From Breviolum minutum Mf 1.05b.01 (lineage: Eukaryota > Sar > Dinophyceae > Suessiales > Symbiodiniaceae): a DNA stretch of 64,000 bases. Positions 57,278 to 64,000 of the stretch are shown one piece after another. Position 1 is the first letter of the stretch. Every line of letters starts with the position of its first letter. A program made the position numbers and the translations under genes. The stretch covers positions 124,001 to 188,000 of the forward strand of contig DF239104.1 in assembly GCA_000507305.1 (NCBI GenBank), read 5' to 3'. The notes beneath the pieces are model-generated. The model searched no databases and was not told the origin of the DNA. It saw only the letters and a program-made list of their open reading frames with translations.

Positions 57278-57829
57278 CCCCCCGTATGACTTTTTGTTCT
57301 TGGTGATTTGAAACGCGCCAATCTACCAAGCATCTGGGCATAATTTGAACAAAATCACTTACCTGGATGCCAACCCTGAAATAGCCAAAAAAAATCCAGA
57401 CTATTCGCTGGGGGAAATCCATCGTTTAGGGACATCACTACTAGGCTAGGTAGAACCATTCAACTCATCGTTCTGTTGGTCAGAAGTTTGAGGTCAGCAC
57501 TTGTTTTTTTCCACATAGTGGCGCACCTCAACAAAAAAGACACCGCAGAAACATCACAATCCCCAAGGGTTTTTGTGGTTCAGAGGGCAAGAGGTCCATG
57601 GTTCACCAGGACATATGATTTGTCACTGGGGTGCCTCTGGAAAAAATCCATTGGAAAAGTTCTCAACTTGAAGCTTTTGAAAGCTACCGGCTGGAACCCA
57701 AAGATCAACATCCAAAGGATCCCAAAGGATTGAAGAGGGAAACTCGATTTCAAAAGCAACATGTTTTTTTTAGGTTGTTCATTTGTCCGGACAAATTGAT
57801 ACTTCACCCAACCTAAACAATAACAATAT

Positions 57830-57985
57830 GTGGAACATCATTTTTGTCGAAGTCTTGCTTGCCCTTTTTCTAAATCCTAAACCACATACACTCCCTGATG
57901 CAAACAGCTCGCCCCTCAACAAGGGCCTGCCCAAAAATAAAAAATAATCTTCCAACTCCCTACTTTTCATCCGTGTTTCCTCTTT
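57830..57985 (-). CDS. Exon candidate
   Basis: Reads KEETRMKSRELEDYFLFLGR and LFASGSVCGLGFRKRASKTS. Confidence 0.5.
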
Positions 57986-58319
57986 TGTTTTTAGGGAAAA
58001 GGTATCCCCCCCCAAAATATTTCAGGAGACTTTTCCCTCATGACTCATTTCACTTAATTATGTAGTTTTCCACCTTTTTGCCAAGTTTGAAGGCCTTTTT
58101 TCCCCACTTATATAGGTGGTCCAACCCCCCCAAAGGACCGCCGAATGATGTCACACCAAGATGCGTAGTTGGACATCTTGATGATGGGACCTTCGGCCTC
58201 GCTACACACATCTCAACCGTGGTCTCGGGGTCTCGTTTTCACTGGAAAAAAGGGAACAGCTTTTTGAAAAAGAACCAAGCATACATAAATCAAGAACATA
58301 AGGTATTCATATATACAGT

Positions 58320-59600
58320 ACATATAAATCTATAGAGATAATAGCGATATATTAGAAATATAAAGAGATTAACAAATAATAATACTCACATATATGAAGA
58401 GTAAGGTACTTGTCACTCCATCTTCAGCTTTTTTTTCATGTGCGTCGGCACTGTATAGAACAAACTTATACCTCAGATGTATGTATGTAAGTTAACCACT
58501 ACTGTCCCACCCTTCAGGAAGGAACTATTACTGCTGAAATCCATCAATCTACATACTAAATTCCAACGAGGAAATTCTGATAGTCATGTCACACCAAAAC
58601 TAGAATCCATGATCCACAATGATCCACGGACATGGATTAGTACTTTTAGAGATCATAACTTTCCTTCCACTAAAAAGACTGTTTTCTTTCTTTAAGCAGG
58701 GTTCCGTGTGGGTGAGGTTGTGACATTGTTTGCTTAGATAAAGCTTTTGAGACTGATCATCTAGTACAATCAGTCATCCAAGTAACCTCCACCTAAATGA
58801 ACCAAAAACAACACCTCCCAAATCTGTCAATATTCGTTGGTGGTTTCATGTTCTTGGTGCAAATACCAAATCGGAAGCCACGTTTCAACCCAGTGTGATC
58901 TCAGGTCTCCGGACAAGAAAGCCTTCTAATCCCATGCATTCGATAAAATTGCCGTGCTCATGCAGCAAAGCTCCCCTCAGGGGACGGGAGATGACTGGGC
59001 CCGGCCCGGACATATCTATGACGGTCAAAAACCCCACCGTAAGCTTGACTGAGCTACAGAAGAACTGCTAAATATGCTAAGTGATTTGGGGCCATCATGA
59101 TATTCTGGATGCTGACGATGCGATATAATATGATATAATTATCATGCCTGCTTTCTTTCCATGTGATTTTTCAATCATTGCTTCACCTTCAAAACAGTTC
59201 CATGTAATTTTGCCCTCCATCTTGGATGTTGTATTTTGCAACTGCAAATCTCACTAAAACAAAACCCTCGTCGACTTTGAGCTTCAACTTTCAGCGACCT
59301 TGAAGCTGACCTATAGAGGGGAAAATCATCGTCTTTCCATTGAATCCTGGTTGTTTAATAAGCATGCTCCCCACATAAATGGGTAGTGTAATCCCCTATA
59401 TACCCTAAACAACCAGGGTTTCTTCTTTTTTCATTGCTCATGTATGAAGCTTCCCAATTTCCAACATGAAGACATTGGTAGTTTTTCTTTTGCCGACAAT
59501 TAGCAGCTCATCTTTCCCGGTTTCCCCAAAACCTGTACAAATTCAACTGACGTCACCTGGACCTGAATAATGAAGCAACAAAAAAAACAGAACAAAATAC
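58320..59600. other. Stretch with no convincing exon
   Basis: AT-rich at the start; a family G copy lies at about 59344-59405. The plus frame at 58477-58695 shows no splice support. Confidence 0.35.
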
Positions 59601-59601
59601 C

Positions 59602-59698
59602 CTCCAGGCAATTAACATATCCCGACGTATCCCACCTGAGGAAAGAATCATCGTAAAAAGGCCTTTAAAAGGAGACATGTTAGTTCCCAGGAGGGTAC
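59602..59698. repeat. Family D inverted-repeat element
   Basis: CCTCCAGGCAATTAACATAT and GACATGTTAGTTCCCAGGAG. Confidence 0.75.
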
Positions 59699-60065
59699 AC
59701 CATGGGCCTCTAGACGTTTGCTGATTGAATCGTGGCTGACATTTCTGAGGTGCCCGAACTCATGTCCTCTTCTTTCCAGGTTGGTTCTCACAGAGATTCG
59801 CGACACATGATACCTGATCAGTTTTATGGTGAATTTGGAGGGAATTCACTAGTTTAGATAGGAACATGACATGAACCACCGTAAAATGTACCAAACACAA
59901 AAGGGTTGCAAGCGGGCAGAACTACAATTATATGTTATCTGATCGTATGCGAAAAAAAAAAACATAGTATCAACTACACGAGTTCTTCGTCACACGAGGG
60001 TACCAGATTTGACTGAATCATGATGGGTCAAAGATGTGGTTCACGAAACATGGCGTGTTTGTCGA

Positions 60066-60166
60066 GTTGGTGGTTGAACCAACCCGTTTGAAAAAGATGC
60101 TCGTCAAAATTCGATCATTTCACCAGGTAGGGATGATTTTTTCTTGTTCGAAACCACAACCTATAG
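60066..60166. repeat. Family A inverted-repeat element
   Basis: GTTGGTGGTTGAACCAACCC and TTCGAAACCACAACCTA. Confidence 0.8.
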
Positions 60167-60194
60167 ACAGTAGTTCTTTGTTTTCTCACCAAAC

Positions 60195-60365
60195 AAACAA
60201 AAAACCTGAAACCGTGAAATCATGACTCCGATCTTTTCCAACCAACGTTGGATGGACCGGTCCGACCCAATCTGAGATTCCAAACTTCAAAACATGAAGA
60301 CTCATCAACTGAGCCTGTCTTTTTGGAAGGGTGGGTGTCTGGTAAGGCTGGAAGGGTGGAAAAAA
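60195..60365 (-). CDS. Exon candidate
   Basis: Reads PTLPKRQAQLMSLHVLKFGI and DWVGPVHPTLVGKDRSHDF. Confidence 0.45.
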
Positions 60366-60804
60366 CAACGCTTCATAGCTGAGGCGTCATGTTAACCACA
60401 TGGTGTATAAAATTCAATTCTCTAATATTGGGGGCTGATCTTTAACAAACAATACGTGTTTGAATATGTTTGAATCATATTGATGACCCCGCTGAACAAA
60501 AAAACAGTGGCGACTAACACCTAGATTACACTGGTGCTGCATTGTTTGTGTATGTGGTATGCATTGCTATGGGCCCAATACACTCTGACCGCTCATGAGT
60601 GGGAAAACCACCTTCTTTGACTCTACAGTGTTGGGACTATGTAATGTAAACACGCATCAACAACAAACATGTTGTCCAATGTTGCAACAACGGGTCGTTG
60701 AAGTTCCAGGTGTAAGGCAACCTTTATATTTGAATTTTTCAAATTTTCATGCCTCAAAAAATACAACTCCTCAAACAATCCCATAAGTTCAATTGTTTTT
60801 CATC

Positions 60805-61025
60805 AAAACTCGTCATGACATTCACTCTTATCAATTCTGGACTGATTCAGTTGACCCATGATTTTACCCCCAAGCCCCACCAACAACAAGACGAGACATA
60901 CCCCAACTCTCCGGTTATTCCACAACTCCCAACTCTCCTGGGCAGTAAGTAGTGCAACTGCGATACCAACCTTGGGATTTTTTGTTTGTTCCACGAAAAG
61001 ACCAGGCTTGGGACCATCAAATTTG
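60805..61025 (-). CDS. Exon candidate with hydrophobic stretch
   Basis: Reads PGLFVEQTKNPKVGIAVALL, then WNNRRVGVCLVLLLVGLGGK. Confidence 0.5.
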
Positions 61026-61064
61026 ATCAACTTTGGCTTTTTTTTCCTAATGATCCAGGAATGT

Positions 61065-61160
61065 CCTAAGAAAGGGATTTCCCCTTAGAATCCTATTCTG
61101 AGAATTTAAACAACATCCATCAATCCTACTCTAAAAAATGATTTGGATTCTTGGGGTTTA
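61065..61160. repeat. Family H inverted-repeat element
   Basis: CTAAGAAAGGGATTTCCCC and GATTTGGATTCTTGGGG. Confidence 0.55.
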
Positions 61161-61197
61161 ATTATGCAAAAAAACTTATTCAAATCTCCACCCAAAT

Positions 61198-61312
61198 GCT
61201 CCAATGGGATTGGGAATATTTTACCTACATCCATTTAAATCCCAGCCTTGTTCATGTTTGTTTCGCCATTTCTCCACCTATTATAACGTAGGAAATATTC
61301 CAGTCCCATGAA
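61198..61312. repeat. Family C element
   Basis: CTCCAATGGGATTGGGAATA and AATATTCCAGTCCCATGAAC. Confidence 0.65.
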
Positions 61313-61644
61313 CGGCCGCATCCTTGGCCCATGGTGAAAAATCCACGACTCGTCTAAGGCAAGGTACTTGGGCTCTTCTAGGTGCCGTGGATGTTGTTTT
61401 TGTTTTATCTTTTAGTTCGGTCCTTTGCTTGTGTTTTTGGTTTGATTGTTTTGTGTATAAAAATACATGTATTATATAAAATATATAATTTAATATATAA
61501 TTATATCCATTTAGCGTGTCTGGTTATTTAAGTTGTTTGGTTGTTTTGTTTGTTTTGTTTGCTTGGTTTGTTGGATTGATTGATCGATTGGCCTGTCGTA
61601 AGGCTGATTGTTATGGACTTTCCTGGTATGGTTGTGAATTTGCT

Positions 61645-61690
61645 TGCAAGTAAGTAAGTCAGTAAGTATGTAAGTAAGTAAGTAAGTAAC

Positions 61691-61722
<32 letters not shown>

Positions 61723-61735
61723 CAAATTTAAAGTA
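61645..61735. repeat. (AAGT)n tetranucleotide microsatellite
   Basis: About 20 AAGT units with few interruptions, next to a GTTTT/GTTTG-rich tract at 61535-61575. Confidence 0.9.
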
Positions 61736-61905
61736 AGTACGAGCAAGAAAGTAAACACTGAAGTAAGCACGTGAGTCAGTCACGTGGCAAAACAAATAAT
61801 TGGATGATTTACCAACTAGTTAGTTTGTTAATAAATTATGTAGCTAACCATGACATTTGTGTTTCTAATAATGCTTCCTAAATAAGAACAACAGTACAAT
61901 CTACC

Positions 61906-62013
61906 CTCCTTCAAACTAACATATAGCACCTGAAAATGGATGCTTGGAATACGATCGTTTCCTTTTGGGGCCCAGCCTAGTTTCAGGGGCAAGCTGTTGG
62001 CTTTCAGGGAGGT
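61906..62013. repeat. Family D element
   Basis: CCCTCCTTCAAACTAACATA and CTGTTGGCTTTCAGGGAGG. Confidence 0.7.
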
Positions 62014-62054
62014 AAAGTATCCAAGATCTCCACTTCTTGGTGCATGCATCATCT

Positions 62055-62190
62055 ATATACTTCCTATCACCTCCTGCCCCAAAGCAAATCGGCTTGGTAT
62101 CAAACCAGCACACTTGGCAACAAACCATACATCGCCGAACTCGCCACCTGCAACCGTGCAAAAACACGGTGGAAGCAGCAAAGAGCTCTT
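62055..62190 (-). CDS. Exon candidate
   Basis: Reads GGEFGDVWFVAKCAGLIPSR. Edges are uncertain. Confidence 0.3.
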
Positions 62191-62210
62191 AGTGGATCTC
62201 CAAAAGACTT

Positions 62211-62225
62211 GGGGGGGGGGGGGGG
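62211..62225. repeat. G15 homopolymer
   Basis: Fifteen consecutive G on the plus strand. Confidence 0.9.
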
Positions 62226-62461
62226 CTGTAAACAATTAATGAGTAAATGTTGGTAAAATCAAAGCTGGTAAAATCAAAGTTGGTAATTAAACGACTTGAA
62301 ATCGAAGTTTGGCAAAAAGACCTACAATGTCACACATGTCACATGCGCTGAATATGATAGGCAAGGGGCAAGGGGCGGCTACTACCAACACTGTGCTACA
62401 TCTATTCAGCCAAGCCGTGGATATGGTTTGCCGTTTATTAGAGATATCTACTAGTAACTAG

Positions 62462-62584
62462 TACTAGTCCCTATAGGATCCAATCACCCCTGTCAGATGA
62501 TGATTGGGGTGTATAATCACCTCCTCAACAAGGTATTTAGTTTCCATGAAACCATTCTCAGAAGGTGAATGGATCCCTAGGGAG
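62462..62584. repeat. Family F inverted-repeat element
   Basis: AGTCCCTATAGGATCCAATC and GAATGGATCCCTAGGGAG, with the AATCACCTCCTCAACAAGG signature. Confidence 0.8.
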
Positions 62585-63364
62585 TTCTATGGATCAACTG
62601 GTATATATACAAGAATTCGGTCAGCCCTATTTTGTCCGACCAAGCAGCAGTTGATGTGTTGAACCGATTTTGAAATGAAACATATAGCCCTTCAGCAAAT
62701 TCATAATTCGAAACTTACGTCGCACAGAAACTCAACTCCAATCTTCCATGCCGACCCCCATGCTGAGGTTTGGTATATGTTTATATGTTTATAGGGCATG
62801 AAATTCCCTAGTATCAAAATAGAGAAGCCCCGCCACATTCAAACAGAACAGCCAAGTACTGAAACATCACAACGAATCACGTCTCAAGTCATGTCAACCG
62901 TCAACCGATCTCCATCATTTCCACCTGTGCGTAGATGACCAAAAGACCCAGAATCCCAACCTAAGCCACCAACGTCACGCCGCGGCAACATTGGTTTTAA
63001 ACAGCTGACGGTACTGGTGAGTCTGAAAAGGAAACTTTATGAAAAACAAAAAACGGCAACTTGCAAATGGATATTTTACAAACCTAACCTAGGACCTATT
63101 CCTCGGACCATTTGTTGGAGGATTCCTTACTACTACTCCCACATGTGGATGTAAACCGCCCTGAATATTTTGCTAAAATTGAAGAATGCATTGGTACATT
63201 TCGATTCCATCGCTGGGAATTGACAACATCTTAGATAGATGTACACGTGTACATACATGTATGAAAATATCTAAATACACACTCTAGTTTTCCAAACATG
63301 TTTTATCGGAAATGTGAAAGAACCCTCCACGCTCCGGGTTTTAACACCTTATCAAAAAATGGTT

Positions 63365-63535
63365 TAAACAGAGACGTTGAAGTTTGAGGTTTGAGGCGTT
63401 CCTGCAAAATAGGAAAGGGACACCTTTCGCTGACGGTATTCTAGCTGGAAGACTTCTCGGTGTTCATCAAGTAAAAGGACAACAACAACCAACACCTCAA
63501 AGCTATTCAATAAACCATGGTATTCAACACAATGA
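63365..63535 (-). CDS. Exon candidate
   Basis: Reads LNSFEVLVVVVLLLDEHREV and QLEYRQRKVSLSYFAGTP. Confidence 0.45.
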
Positions 63536-64000
63536 TTGATATCGTATCCTAGCCTATCATACCATATCATGTTATGTCATCTCATGTCAAGCGGTTCTTA
63601 GGCTCTCATTGGCCATTGCCATCATCATGACAAGTCAAAATCCCATTATCGCATCAACTACTGTCAAGTTGTATCCATCACCCGAACCAATCCAAATCAA
63701 TACATATCATATACCTGCCCCAATACATGGTTGCTTCACACTATCCCTTTTGAAGAAATTCGTAAAATAAAGCAAATCATAGCCATCACCTTTTGATACT
63801 AACATCTTTGATAGAAGAACTCTCTAAATGTCTGCTTCAACGTAGGAAACCCATCATGTTGAGGCGTAATTTTCCCCTGAACAAACAGCTTGCAAACAGC
63901 GAGCCACCCGTTTTTTTACAATACATCTGAAATTTTACTTTCATGCTATGCTTTCTTGTACCGCGATCTATGTTTCTTCACTGGAGGATATCTATGTATC

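Noticed and set aside
61511..61795. Minus-strand frame of 94 codons with repeated Leu-Leu-Thr-Tyr units
   Set aside because: It is a translation of the (AAGT)n microsatellite.
1..64000. CRISPR arrays, rRNA, tRNA, bacterial operons
   Set aside because: No regularly spaced direct repeats with unique spacers, no recognisable rRNA core or tRNA T-loop with partner stems were seen; small RNAs could still be missed by eye.

Overview
This window looks like nuclear DNA of a eukaryote that is very rich in introns, most likely a dinoflagellate. The evidence is as follows. No long open frame of bacterial type exists. Coding appears as short exons (about 20-230 nt) with GT..AG borders. Almost every convincing exon reads on the minus strand from one end of the window to the other, as in the unidirectional gene arrays of dinoflagellates. 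The introns and spacers are packed with many families of short (about 80-120 bp) inverted-repeat elements that behave like introners. The organism call is an inference. All translations were made by eye and no database search was run.

Region by region, minus strand. A short gene start sits near 705. Gene B runs from an ATG at 7330 to a TGA at 2031; I could chain about 21 exons whose reading phases agree at all but one junction (about 735 codons, product not recognised). Immediately upstream of it, the 3' part of gene A runs from 10215 to a TGA at 7402 (15 exons chained in phase, product not recognised). Its stop lies only about 70 nt before the gene B ATG, and a pyrimidine-containing stretch with an AG lies in that gap, as expected for a spliced-leader acceptor. 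From 10.7 to 31 kb more minus-strand exons follow. Two of them (18.05-18.17 kb and 15.28-15.34 kb) carry the FWTD-like and YGGIYVDMD motifs of the DXD-containing glycosyltransferase family (Gly_transf_sug / OCH1-like). From 31 to 64 kb exon-like segments continue on the minus strand, less certain, including three long ones (44.15-44.91, 51.26-51.61 and 56.88-57.28 kb).

Plus-strand coding is scarce. The only candidates worth noting are two broken, AT-rich stretches near 37.7-38.2 and 43.4-43.9 kb, which look like decayed foreign or mobile genes but also read reasonably on the other strand.

The most striking content is the repeat system. At least ten families of small palindromic elements (called A to J here) occur 2-16 times each. 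Several exactly or nearly fill an intron between two phase-compatible exons; family D carries usable GT and CAG splice sites inside its own terminal inverted repeats. One element is inserted inside another (10.21-10.44 kb). Simple repeats, a cluster of TTTCGCG motifs (48.66-48.74 kb) and one ambiguous base (48545) complete the picture. I saw no rRNA, tRNA, CRISPR or bacterial operon features.
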